Source: Anaerolineae bacterium (GTDB taxonomy: Bacteria > Chloroflexota > Anaerolineae > Aggregatilineales > Aggregatilineaceae). Taken from it: a stretch of 64,000 nt of DNA. Numbering within the stretch: the stretch's first letter is position 1; every line of letters begins with the position of its first letter. The stretch lies in NCBI GenBank assembly GCA_027494015.1, contig JAOSJP010000034.1, forward strand, positions 372,001 to 436,000, given 5' to 3'. The notes under the pieces were generated by a model. It was not told the origin of the DNA and did no database searches. It saw nothing but the letters and a program-made list of their open reading frames with translations. This document shows, in pieces, positions 16,268 through 24,366 of the stretch. The position numbers and the translations under genes are program-made.

Positions 16268-17200
16268 ATGGATTATCCTGACTACTACCGTATTCTCGGT
16301 GTGGATCGCGACGCTTCGACGAAAGACATTCGCAAGGCGTATCGCCGCCTGGCCCGCCAGTACCACCCAGACGTGAATCCTGGCGACCAGCAGGCTGAGG
16401 CCAAGTTCAAGCAGATTAACGAAGCGCACGAAGTGCTGTCCGACGAAGAGAAACGGCGCAAATACGACGAGCTAAGCCAGAGCTATCGCCAGTGGCAGCA
16501 TATGGGCGGGCAGTCCGGCGGCTTCGATTGGGGAAGCTGGACAAGCGGGCGGCCCGGCGGCTTTCGCGTCGAGTTCACCGACACCGACGCCGGGGCGGGC
16601 GATCCGTTCTCGGACTTCTTCCGCAGCATATTCGGCAGCATGGGCCAGCCGCAGACCGGGCAGGGCCGCGCTTCGCGCGCTGCCTCGCGTGGCCAGGACC
16701 TGGAAGTGGTGGCTCATGTCTCCCTGGAAGACGCTTATCGCGGCACCGAGCGCCTGGTGCAGATGGGCCGCCGCCAGCTTAATGTGAAGATTCCGCGCGG
16801 CGCGGGCGACGGGGCGCGCGTCCGCTTGCGTGGGCAGGGCGAGCGCGGTTATGCTGGCGGGCAGGCGGGCGACCTGGACGTAATCGTGCGGGTGAGCGAT
16901 CACCCGGTCTTCAAGCGCGACGGCGACGACCTGTTCGTGGATCTCAAGGTGCCGCTGCTGACGGCGGTGCTCGGCGGGACGGTTCGCGCCCCGACGCTGG
17001 ATGGCGGCGTCACGCTGACCATCAAGCCAGGCACGCAGTCCGGCCAGACGATCCGGCTGCGCGGCAAAGGGATGCCGCGCCTGCGCCAGAGCGGCGAGGT
17101 TGGCGACCTGTTCGCCCGCGTGCTGGTGCAGGTGCCCACGCACCTGACCGACGAGGAGCGCGCGCTGTTCGAGCGGCTGCGCGCCCTGCAGCCGCGCTGA
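16268..17200 (+). CDS. dnaJ: DnaJ/CbpA-type co-chaperone
   Basis: The 310-residue protein has an N-terminal J domain (1-70) with HPD at 33-35. A Gly-rich linker follows (about 75-125), then two DnaJ C-terminal substrate-binding domains (about 145-305; [17 protein letters not shown] and [19 protein letters not shown]). There is no Cys-rich zinc finger, so it is of the CbpA/type II class rather than classical DnaJ. It would stimulate DnaK ATPase and present unfolded clients. It heads a same-strand run with htrA, an hspR-like repressor and nadE. The ATG at 16268 has only a distant GAGG. Confidence 0.9.
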   Translation: MDYPDYYRILGVDRDASTKDIRKAYRRLARQYHPDVNPGDQQAEAKFKQINEAHEVLSDEEKRRKYDELSQSYRQWQHMGGQSGGFDWGSWTSGRPGGFRVEFTDTDAGAGDPFSDFFRSIFGSMGQPQTGQGRASRAASRGQDLEVVAHVSLEDAYRGTERLVQMGRRQLNVKIPRGAGDGARVRLRGQGERGYAGGQAGDLDVIVRVSDHPVFKRDGDDLFVDLKVPLLTAVLGGTVRAPTLDGGVTLTIKPGTQSGQTIRLRGKGMPRLRQSGEVGDLFARVLVQVPTHLTDEERALFERLRALQPR

Positions 17201-17276
17201 CGCGACGCACCAATCACCTTATCACGCCCGGTCATGGCAGCGGGCGGGGGCAAGCCTGTGAGAAGGATGGGGAACA

Positions 17277-18623
17277 ATGGCCTGGTTTCACAATGATTCC
17301 GACTTTGATCCAAGCGGCGAGCATGACGCACCGGGCAGCGCGCGCGAACGCCTGACGGGCTTCTTCATAGGGCTGGCGGTGGGCGCGCTGACGCTGGTGC
17401 TCATCGCCGCGCTGATCGTGACGACGATTGGCACCTACTTCCTGGGCGACAGAACTGAGACGGCGCGCCCCGCCCTGCGCAGCGCAGCGCCCCCGTCGCA
17501 GGCCGACCTGCGCGCAGCGAACTACCGGCCCAGTGATTGGGTCGAAGCAGACACGCGCCAGGTGATCACCCCTACTCCCCTTCCCCCGGAAATCATCAGC
17601 CAGGCCGACGCCGAGCAGGCCCTGCTGATCAACATCTATCTGCGGGTCAATCCTTCAGTCGTCAATATCGAAATTGTCTCCAGCGTTCACAGCACAGTGG
17701 ATGTCGTTGACAGCAGCGGCTCCGGCTTTGTCTACGACGCCGACGGCCATATCGTGACCAACGCCCACGTCGTGCGCGACGCCAGGGAGATTCTGGTCAC
17801 CTTCTCCGATGGGCAGGTGCTCAGCGCCGAACTGGTCGCCGTTGACGACTACAGCGACCTGGCCGTGGTCCGCGTGGACCCGGCGCGCGCTCCGCTGGTG
17901 CCCGTGCTGCTGGGCGACAGCAACCAGTTGCAGGTGGGCCAGCGCGTCATCGCCATCGGCAACCCCTTCGGGCTGGATGGCAGCATGACGGTGGGCATTG
18001 TCAGCGCCCTGGGCCGCTCGCTGCCCTCGGCGCGGCTGCTCGATCCGGTATATGACCAGTACTCCAACCCCTCGATCATCCAGGTGGATGCGGCGGTCAA
18101 CCCCGGCAACTCCGGCGGCCCGCTGCTGGACTCCTATGGGCAGGTGATCGGCATCAACACGGCCATCCGCACCGAGAACGGCGGCTTCCAGGGCATCGCT
18201 TTCGCCGTGCCGGTCAACACCATGAAGCGCATCGTGCCCCAGTTGATCGAGCAGGGCAGCGTCCAGTATTCGTGGCTGGGCATCACCAGCCCGGCAGCCG
18301 AAGGCGGCTACAGCGTGGCGGCGCTGGCCGACGAGTTGAATCTCCCTGTGCGCAACGGCATCCTGGTCAGCGACGTGACACCCGGCTCGCCTGCCGCCCG
18401 CGCGGGGCTGCGCGCCGGCACGCGCACAACGACCATACGCGGCGTGCCCATCCCGGTCGATTCCGACATCATCGTGGCCGTCAACGGGCAGATGATCCGT
18501 GACATTGACAGCCTGGTGGCCTACCTGGTGGAGAACACCTCACCGGACGACACCATCACCCTGACTATCGTGCGCGGCGGCCAGACGCTCGACCTGGATG
18601 TGACACTGGGAGCCCGGCCCTGA
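17277..18623 (+). CDS. HtrA/DegP-type membrane-anchored serine protease with PDZ domain
   Basis: The 448-residue protein has one transmembrane segment (about 29-53) that places the rest outside, a Pro-rich linker, a trypsin-like domain and a C-terminal PDZ domain (about 345-440). The catalytic triad is His164 in TNAHVV, Asp194 in YSDLAVV and Ser279 in NPGNSGGPLL. It should degrade misfolded exported proteins. GGATGGGGAAC precedes the ATG. It lies 76 bases after dnaJ and 16 bases before the HspR-like gene, which supports a protein-quality-control operon. Confidence 0.93.
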   Translation: MAWFHNDSDFDPSGEHDAPGSARERLTGFFIGLAVGALTLVLIAALIVTTIGTYFLGDRTETARPALRSAAPPSQADLRAANYRPSDWVEADTRQVITPTPLPPEIISQADAEQALLINIYLRVNPSVVNIEIVSSVHSTVDVVDSSGSGFVYDADGHIVTNAHVVRDAREILVTFSDGQVLSAELVAVDDYSDLAVVRVDPARAPLVPVLLGDSNQLQVGQRVIAIGNPFGLDGSMTVGIVSALGRSLPSARLLDPVYDQYSNPSIIQVDAAVNPGNSGGPLLDSYGQVIGINTAIRTENGGFQGIAFAVPVNTMKRIVPQLIEQGSVQYSWLGITSPAAEGGYSVAALADELNLPVRNGILVSDVTPGSPAARAGLRAGTRTTTIRGVPIPVDSDIIVAVNGQMIRDIDSLVAYLVENTSPDDTITLTIVRGGQTLDLDVTLGARP

Positions 18624-18639
18624 GGGGAAGAGGTGCTGC

Positions 18640-18972
18640 ATGACCATCCCGCCTGACGAACCGTGCTACCCGATCGGCGTGGCCGCCCAGATGGTGGACC
18701 TGCACCCGCAGACGCTGCGCAACTACGAGCAGCTTGGCCTGGTGGTTCCCCAGCGCAGCGAGGGCAACCGCCGCCTGTACTCCGCCGCCGAGGTCGAGCG
18801 TCTGCGCAAGATCAGCCGCCTGACCCAAGAACTGGGCGTCAACCTGGCCGGAGTGGAGGTCATCCTGCACATGGCCGATCAGATCGAGAGCTTGCAGATG
18901 CAGATCGTCACCCTGGAAGCGCGGCTCTCGACGACGGACGAGAAACCCGCCCAGGTAACGACGGACTGCTGA
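18640..18972 (+). CDS. hspR: MerR-family heat-shock repressor, HspR-like
   Basis: The 110-residue protein has an N-terminal MerR winged helix (about 10-80; GVAAQMVDLHPQTLRNYEQLG, given in part, then RRLYSAAEVERLRKISRL). HspR-characteristic sequence follows (LTQELGVNLAGVEVILHM), and a short coiled coil (88-100) ends the chain. HspR represses dnaK/clpB-type operons with DnaK as co-repressor. The position beside dnaJ and htrA fits that role. I could not find a convincing HAIR operator (CTTGAGT-N7-ACTCAAG) upstream of dnaJ. It is 16 bases after htrA and 28 before nadE, so probably cotranscribed. Confidence 0.85.
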   Translation: MTIPPDEPCYPIGVAAQMVDLHPQTLRNYEQLGLVVPQRSEGNRRLYSAAEVERLRKISRLTQELGVNLAGVEVILHMADQIESLQMQIVTLEARLSTTDEKPAQVTTDC

Positions 18973-19000
18973 CTCCTCGCCGCCCGCGAAAGGACGGCCC

Positions 19001-19840
19001 ATGCCTCCCACGCACATCCTGCCCCGCCTGGCGATCAACACTGACCTGGCGCGCACCATCCTGGTCAGGTTCCTGCGCGACGCCGTGCACAAGGTCGGCT
19101 TCGAGCGCGCGATCATCGCCCTCAGCGGCGGTCTCGACTCGGCGCTGGTAACTTACCTGATCGCCGAAGCGATTGGGGCGCAGAATGTCCTGGCGCTGCG
19201 GATGCCTTACAAGAACTCCTCCCCGGACAGCCTGACCGATGCCCAGGCCGTGGTAGATGCGCTGGGCGTGCGCTGCGACACGGTGGACATCACGCCGATG
19301 GTAGACCCGCTGCTGGCCCGCTTCCCGCAGGCGAGCGCGCTGCGCCGGGGCAACATCATGGCGCGGCTGCGCATGGTCGTGCTCTACGACCAGTCGGCGG
19401 CGTTCGGCGGGCTGGTGATCGGCACGAGCAACAAGACCGAGACGCTGCTTGGCTATTCGACAGTCTATGGAGACAACGCCGCCGGCGTGCAGCCCATCGC
19501 CGACCTGTACAAAGCACAGGTGCGCCAGCTTGCGGCGGCGCTCGATCTGCCGCCCTCGATCCTGGCCAAACCCCCTTCGGCGGACCTGTGGGCAGGCCAG
19601 ACCGACGAAGGCGAGCTAGGCTTCACCTACGATCTGGCCGACCAGGTGCTCTACCTGCTGGTGGACGAACGCTACACGGTGGACGAGGTAGCTGCCGAGG
19701 GGTTCGAACATGACTTCGTGGCGCGCATCTGGCGGCAGGTGCGCCTCAACCACTACAAACGCACTATGCCCAATGTGGCCAAGCTGAGCACGCGCAGCGT
19801 CGGCCACGACTTTCTTTACCTGCGCGACTGGAGCGGCTGA
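19001..19840 (+). CDS. nadE: NAD(+) synthetase, ammonia-dependent type
   Basis: The 279-residue enzyme makes NAD from nicotinate adenine dinucleotide, ATP and ammonia (last step of NAD biosynthesis). It has the PP-loop SGGLDSALV at 42-50, the GTSNKTE motif and a typical C-terminal KRTMPNVAKLS segment. It lacks an N-terminal glutaminase domain, so it relies on free ammonia or a separate amidase. AAAGGACGGCCC precedes the ATG. It is the last gene of the dnaJ-htrA-hspR run; the link to stress genes is probably only positional. Confidence 0.93.
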   Translation: MPPTHILPRLAINTDLARTILVRFLRDAVHKVGFERAIIALSGGLDSALVTYLIAEAIGAQNVLALRMPYKNSSPDSLTDAQAVVDALGVRCDTVDITPMVDPLLARFPQASALRRGNIMARLRMVVLYDQSAAFGGLVIGTSNKTETLLGYSTVYGDNAAGVQPIADLYKAQVRQLAAALDLPPSILAKPPSADLWAGQTDEGELGFTYDLADQVLYLLVDERYTVDEVAAEGFEHDFVARIWRQVRLNHYKRTMPNVAKLSTRSVGHDFLYLRDWSG

Positions 19841-19865
19841 GCGCCGGCTACCTGGTGCGCGTCGC

Positions 19866-20057
19866 GGGTGCGAGCAAAACCTGTCAGGCAGGGGCGCAGC
19901 AAAGTAGCGCCCTGATTTACCTCACCCCCGCTCGGCGCTGACGCGCCTCGCCGCCCCCTCTCCATGTATGGAGAGGGAGCAAGCCGAGCGTAGCGAGGCT
20001 GGGGGTGAGGTCAATGCCCTGCGCCTAGCAAGTCACTGTCAACCTTTGCTCGCACCC
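19866..20057. mobile_element. Family A MITE-like element with 8-bp target duplication (7/8)
   Basis: A complete copy runs from GGGTGCGAGCAAAACC to CCTTTGCTCGCACCC. The flanks CGCGTCGC (19858-19865) and CGCGCCGC (20058-20065) agree at 7 of 8 bases. Its right end overlaps the 3' end of the minus-strand glycosyltransferase and provides that gene's last residues and stop. Confidence 0.85.
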
Positions 20058-21187
20058 CGCGCCGCCTGCTGGTGTATTTCGTCGGCGATAGTCCACACCG
20101 CGTCGGGCAGCCCAAACTGGCGCACGGCGGCTGCCCGGCGCGCCAGCCCCGCCGCGCCCTCGGCCAGCCACGCCGCAACTGTGTCCGCCACCGCGCCGGG
20201 GCCGGGCGCATACGCGCCAAGCTCGTGGCGCAGCACGAAGGCCACGTTTCCCTCTTCCTGGCCGGGCACCGCCCCGCTGAGCACGACCGGCAGCCCTGCC
20301 GCGCACGCCTCGCCGATGGTCGCCGGCCCGGCCTTCGTCACCAGGATGTCGGCGGCGGCCATCAACTCCGGCATGGTATGCACAAATGACATGATCAGCG
20401 TTGGCTGGCGCCAGGGCACTTCCTCCAGCCGACGCTGCAGCGCGTGGTTGCGCCCGGCGATGACGACAAGCTGCATGTCCAGGCCGCGCTCGTTGAGCGC
20501 CCTGGCGATGCGGTAGACCGGCCCCATGCCATCGCCTCCGCCCACCAACACAACCGCCGGCAGCCTGGGGTGCAGGCCCAGCATCCGTCGCGCCTCGCCC
20601 TTGCCCGGCAGCCCGTTGAGGAAGCGCGGGTGCACGGGCAGGCCGGTCATGCGCAACTGCGCGGGCGAAAGGCCACAGGCCAGCCCGCGCGCATAGGCGT
20701 CCGGCGTGGGCACCAGGCAGCGGTCTACTTCTGGCTCGTACCAGAAGGCGTGTGCCGACACCAGATCGGTGATCACCGTCACAAGGGGCGGGCGCGGGCC
20801 GGGCTGCGCGCGCAGCGCGCGCAGGGCCGGGCGCGAGAACAGCGCGTGCACGCAGACAAAGACATCCCCAGGATGCTCGGCCAGCATCCGCCGCAGCCCC
20901 CGGCCCCACAGGTGGCCCAGGACGGCCATCACCAGCCGCGAGCGATCCGGCGTGTCGGCCAGCCGATAGCCCAACTGCCAGCTTCGCGGCGCCCAGTTGA
21001 CCCAGCGCGGGTATAGCTCTGGCATAAACCGGAAGGGGAACGGCGCGTAGCGCCGGGAAACATCTACCAGCTCGCAGAGGTACTCGCCAGGATAGCGCTG
21101 TTGCAGCCCGGCGCGGATGGCGTTCGCCGCCGAGCGATGACCCGCGCCGGTGTCGGACATGAGGAAGACGATGCGCTTAGGGCGCAT
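20039..21187 (-). CDS. Glycosyltransferase, MGDG-synthase/MurG-like (GT28 type)
   Basis: The 382-residue protein has the MGDG-synthase N-terminal signature (VFLMSDTGAGHRSAANAI, residues 8-25). A Rossmann-like C-terminal half follows, with VVLVGGGDGMGP, TLIMSFVHTMPELMAAADILVTKAGPATIGE (in part) and an acidic loop for nucleotide-sugar binding. It probably transfers a sugar from UDP- or similar donors to diacylglycerol, forming glycolipids at the inner face of the membrane. ATG at 21187 is preferred because the upstream codons lack homology. The final residues (RGASKG) and the TGA come from a family A repeat inserted at the 3' end, so the original C-terminus may have been longer. Confidence 0.85.
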   Translation of the reverse strand: MRPKRIVFLMSDTGAGHRSAANAIRAGLQQRYPGEYLCELVDVSRRYAPFPFRFMPELYPRWVNWAPRSWQLGYRLADTPDRSRLVMAVLGHLWGRGLRRMLAEHPGDVFVCVHALFSRPALRALRAQPGPRPPLVTVITDLVSAHAFWYEPEVDRCLVPTPDAYARGLACGLSPAQLRMTGLPVHPRFLNGLPGKGEARRMLGLHPRLPAVVLVGGGDGMGPVYRIARALNERGLDMQLVVIAGRNHALQRRLEEVPWRQPTLIMSFVHTMPELMAAADILVTKAGPATIGEACAAGLPVVLSGAVPGQEEGNVAFVLRHELGAYAPGPGAVADTVAAWLAEGAAGLARRAAAVRQFGLPDAVWTIADEIHQQAARGASKG

Positions 21188-21248
21188 GGCTCGCCTTCCT
21201 CTCCGCACATCCCGCCAGCGGGTTGCCGCCAGCAGCATCTCGCCGCGC

Positions 21249-21343
21249 TGACCTCACCCCCGCTCGGCGCTGGGCGCGCGCCCCCTCTCCATATATGGAG
21301 AGGGGGAAAGGCCGAGCGCAGCGAGGCCAGGGGGTGAGGTAAA
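21249..21343. repeat. Short family A-like hairpin remnant
   Basis: Only the central palindrome is present: CCTCACCCCCGCTCGG ... CTCTCCATATATGGAGAG ... GGGGGTGAGG. Terminal inverted repeats are lacking. It separates the DUF951 gene from the glycosyltransferase start and could fold as a strong hairpin in either transcript. Confidence 0.7.
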
Positions 21344-21352
21344 GCCTGCCGC

Positions 21353-21571
21353 TTACAAGCCCGCGCCATGTCCGCCCCCCGCCTGATCGCCGCGCAGGAT
21401 GGCCTTCACCGCGCGCTCGAACTTGCGCCGGGGGAGCATGATCCGCCGGTCGCAGTTCAGACAGCGCAGCCCAATATCAGCGCCCACACGGTAGATGCGC
21501 CAGCGGTCGCCGCCGCAGGCGTGCGGCTTGCGCGTGCGCACGATGTCCCCGATCTGAACGTCCAGCGGCAT
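21353..21571 (-). CDS. DUF951-family small protein
   Basis: The 72-residue protein begins MPLDVQIGDIVRTRKPHACG, followed by WRIYRVGADIGLRCLNCDRR and IMLPRRKFERAVKAIL. This matches the small DUF951 family (B. subtilis YyzM-like), whose conserved CGG and CxxC suggest metal binding. Its function is unknown. ATG at 21571 is chosen because homology starts exactly there; the longer open frame runs back into the repeat element. A TATAAT on this strand (21632-21637) lies about 60 bases upstream. Confidence 0.88.
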   Translation of the reverse strand: MPLDVQIGDIVRTRKPHACGGDRWRIYRVGADIGLRCLNCDRRIMLPRRKFERAVKAILRGDQAGGGHGAGL

Positions 21572-21631
21572 GAGTCTTCCCCAGCACCCGTCCACAGCCC
21601 TCGGCACTGCGGGGCGAAGTGCGTGCGCTCC

Positions 21632-21660
21632 ATTATACCCGCTGGAAGGAGCAAACTTGA
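21632..21660 (-). promoter_or_regulatory. Promoter for the DUF951 gene
   Basis: On the minus strand TATAAT (21632-21637) is preceded after 18 bases by TTCAAG (21656-21661 region). The -35 lies inside the 30-bp segment that is duplicated on the other side of the adjacent MITE. The -10 match is perfect; the -35 is weak. Confidence 0.55.
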
Positions 21661-21663
21661 AGA

Positions 21664-21852
21664 GGGTGCGAGCAGAACTGGTCAGGTAGGGGCGCTGCTC
21701 TGCTGCGTCCTGGTTGACCTCACCCCCGCTCGGCGCTGGCGCGCCTCGCCGCCCCCTCTCCGTTGACGGAGAGGGGGCAAGCCGAGCGCCGCGAGGCTGG
21801 GGGTGAGGCCAATACTCTCGCGCCAGACAAGTCGCTGACAACCTTTGCTCGT
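21664..21852. mobile_element. Family A MITE-like element flanked by ~30-bp direct repeats
   Basis: A complete copy runs from GGGTGCGAGCAGAACTGG to TTTGCTCGTACC. Unlike other copies it is flanked by long direct repeats (21639-21668 and 21854-21883), both reading CCGCTGGAAGG-R-GCAAACTTGAAGAGGGTG with one A/G difference. It sits in the divergent promoter region of the DUF951 and gnd genes. Confidence 0.85.
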
Positions 21853-21871
21853 ACCGCTGGAAGGGGCAAAC

Positions 21872-21901
21872 TTGAAGAGGGTGAGTGTCAGCGCTTATAA
21901 T
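21872..21901 (+). promoter_or_regulatory. Promoter for gnd
   Basis: TTGAAG (21872-21877), an 18-base spacer and TATAAT (21896-21901), 53 bases before the gnd start codon. The -35 lies in the right copy of the 30-bp direct repeat that flanks the MITE. Confidence 0.65.
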
Positions 21902-21953
21902 CCATCTGCCAGAGGCAGAACCGGGCGCGGCGTCGCTGTGGGAGAAAAGGCGG

Positions 21954-23357
21954 ATGAGCGGGTATCAGTTCGGGATAGTGGGGCTGGGCGTGATGGGCGC
22001 GAACCTGGCGCGCAACCTGGCTGCGCACGGCTACCGCGTGGCCGGCTACGATCTGGACGCCGGGCAGCGCGCCGCCTTCGACAGCCAAGCATCAGATGGC
22101 ACGCTCAAGAGCTTCGCCGGGGTCGCCGACTTCCTCGCCGCGCTGGAAGCGCCGCGCCGCGTCATCCTGCTCGTGCCGTCGGGCGCGGTGGAGGGCGCCA
22201 TCGCCGCGCTGACCCCCCACCTGGCACGCGGCGACCTGCTGAGCGACCTGGGCAACAGCTTTTTCCTGGACACGGAGCGCCGCTCGGCGGAGCTGGAGCG
22301 GGCGGGGTTTCTGTTCCTGGGCAGCGGCGTCTCCGGCGGGGCGCAGGGCGCGCTGCACGGCCCGTCGCTGATGCCCGGCGGCCAGCCCGAAGCCTACGCG
22401 CTGGTGCGCGAGGCGTTCGAATCCATCGCCGCGCAGGTGAACGGCGAGCCGTGCGCGGCGTACATCGGGCCGCGCGGGGCCGGGCACTACGTCAAGATGG
22501 TGCACAACGGCATCGAGTACGGGGTGATGCAGGTCATCGCCGAAGCCTACGACCTGCTGCGACGAGGCGCGGGCGCTGCGGCGGACGAACTGCACAATCT
22601 GTTCGCAGCGTGGAATCGCGCCGAGCTAAACGCCTACCTGATCGAGATCACGGCGGCCATCTTCGCCCGGCGTGACGCCGAGACCGGGACGCCGCTCGTC
22701 GAGCTGATCCTGGACGAAGCGCAGCAGAAGGGCACCGGCAAATGGACGAGCCAGAACGCGCTCGACCTGGGCGTGCCGACGCCCACGATCAACGCCGCCG
22801 TCGAAGCGCGCATCATCTCCGCCCTGAAAGCGGAGCGCACCGCCGCCGAGCGCGCGTTCCCCGGCCCCGATCCCGCCTACCAGGGCGACCGGGCGGCGCT
22901 GATCGAGGGCGTGCGCGCCGCGCTCTACGCCGCCATTCTGACCGCCTACGCCCAGGGTCTGGCGCTGATGCAGGAAGCGAGCCGCGAGTACGGCTACGGC
23001 CTGAACCTGGAAACCATCGCCCGCATCTGGCGTGGCGGCTGCATCATCCGCGCCGCCCTGCTGGAGGACATCCGCCGGGTATATACGGCGCAGCCAAGCC
23101 TGCCCAATATGCTGCTGGCCGAGCCGTTCCGGGCGCAGATCGTCGAGCGAGGGGCAGCCTGGCGGCAGGTCGTGGCGACGGCGGTCGGGCTGGGCATCCC
23201 CGTGCCGGGCATGGCGGCGGCGCTGGCCTACTTCGACGCCTACCGCAGCGGGCGGCTGCCCGCCAACCTGACCCAGGCGCAGCGCGACTTCTTCGGCGCG
23301 CACACCTACCGCCGCGTAGACCGGGCGGGCGCATTTCATATGGAGTGGGAAGAGTGA
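21954..23357 (+). CDS. gnd: 6-phosphogluconate dehydrogenase (decarboxylating)
   Basis: The 467-residue enzyme oxidatively decarboxylates 6-phosphogluconate to ribulose 5-phosphate, yielding NADPH or NADH in the pentose phosphate pathway. It has the Rossmann motif GLGVMGANLARNL (10-22), the substrate motif SGVSGGAQGA with MPGG, the catalytic Lys region GAGHYVKMVHNGIEYG, and the C-terminal helical domain including KGTGKWTSQNALDLGVP and the HTYRR end. Length is typical. GGAGAAAAGG sits 7 bases before the ATG at 21954; the longer frame upstream is not conserved. Confidence 0.95.
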   Translation: MSGYQFGIVGLGVMGANLARNLAAHGYRVAGYDLDAGQRAAFDSQASDGTLKSFAGVADFLAALEAPRRVILLVPSGAVEGAIAALTPHLARGDLLSDLGNSFFLDTERRSAELERAGFLFLGSGVSGGAQGALHGPSLMPGGQPEAYALVREAFESIAAQVNGEPCAAYIGPRGAGHYVKMVHNGIEYGVMQVIAEAYDLLRRGAGAAADELHNLFAAWNRAELNAYLIEITAAIFARRDAETGTPLVELILDEAQQKGTGKWTSQNALDLGVPTPTINAAVEARIISALKAERTAAERAFPGPDPAYQGDRAALIEGVRAALYAAILTAYAQGLALMQEASREYGYGLNLETIARIWRGGCIIRAALLEDIRRVYTAQPSLPNMLLAEPFRAQIVERGAAWRQVVATAVGLGIPVPGMAAALAYFDAYRSGRLPANLTQAQRDFFGAHTYRRVDRAGAFHMEWEE

Positions 23358-23411
23358 GCCGGGTGACTCGCTTGCGTAACTCACCGCACCTTTGAGGAGG
23401 CACCAGAACTG

Positions 23412-24323
23412 ATGGCACGTGTCGGATTTATCGGCCTGGGCTTGATGGGATCGGGCATGGCCCGCAACCTGCTCAAAGCAGGGCACACGCTCGTCGTCCA
23501 CAACCGCAGCCGGGCTATCGTCGAGCAGCTTGCCAGCGAGGGCGCGCTCGCCGCTGCCTCGCCGCGCGAAGTGGCCGAGCAGAGCGATTTCGTCTGTACC
23601 AACCTGCCCGATTCGCCCGATGTCGAACAGGTCGCCCTGGGGCCGTGCGGCATCATCGAGGGGGCGCACCCCGGCCTGATCTTCATGGATCACAGCACGA
23701 TCAAGCCGGAGACGGCGCGGCACATCGCCGCCGAGTTCGCCAAAGCGGGCGTGCTGGCGCTGGATGCGCCGGTCAGCGGCGGCGACATCGGCGCGCGCGC
23801 CGGCACGCTGAGCATCATGGTCGGCGGCCCGCAGGAAGCGTTCGAGCGCGCCCTGCCTCTCTTCGAGGCGATGGGCAAGACGATCATCTGGGTCGGCGAG
23901 AGCGGCGCGGGCCAGATCGCCAAGGCCGCCAACCAGACCGTCGTCGCCGGGACGATGGTGGCCATGGCCGAGGCGCTGGTGCTCGCCCAGAAAGCCGGAG
24001 TCGATCCGGCGCGCGTCGTCCAGGCGATCAGTCGCGGCGCGGCGCAGTGCTGGGCGCTGGATACCAAGCCGCCCAAGCTGCTCAAGCGCGATCTGTCGCC
24101 CGGCTTCAAAGCGTACATGCAGGCCAAAGACCTCAAGATCGTCATAGACACGGGCCGCGCCTATCACGTCGCCATGCCGCTGACCGCCGTCGCCCACCAG
24201 CTCTACGAGGCGATGGTCGGCATGGGCAACGGCGACCTGGACAACAGCGCCGTGATCACCGTGCTGGAGGCGCTGGCCGGTGTGATCGTCGGCGCAGCGC
24301 CGGACGACGCGGGTTCCCCATAA
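23412..24323 (+). CDS. 3-hydroxyisobutyrate/tartronate semialdehyde reductase-family dehydrogenase
   Basis: The 303-residue beta-hydroxyacid dehydrogenase has the NAD(P)-binding loop GFIGLGLMGSGMARNL (5-20), the substrate motif APVSGGDIGARAGTL (about 118-132), catalytic Lys in GAGQIAKAANQ (about 171) and the KDL motif near 240. It reduces or oxidises a short 3-hydroxy acid; the exact substrate cannot be read. It follows gnd by 54 bases behind a strong GAGGAGG ribosome site, so is probably cotranscribed with it. The two share the fold and could be confused, but the length and catalytic Lys context separate them. Confidence 0.88.
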   Translation: MARVGFIGLGLMGSGMARNLLKAGHTLVVHNRSRAIVEQLASEGALAAASPREVAEQSDFVCTNLPDSPDVEQVALGPCGIIEGAHPGLIFMDHSTIKPETARHIAAEFAKAGVLALDAPVSGGDIGARAGTLSIMVGGPQEAFERALPLFEAMGKTIIWVGESGAGQIAKAANQTVVAGTMVAMAEALVLAQKAGVDPARVVQAISRGAAQCWALDTKPPKLLKRDLSPGFKAYMQAKDLKIVIDTGRAYHVAMPLTAVAHQLYEAMVGMGNGDLDNSAVITVLEALAGVIVGAAPDDAGSP

Positions 24324-24366
24324 CCGCGCGCGGCGCGGGACCAGGCCCCAAGACAGGAGAGCGACC

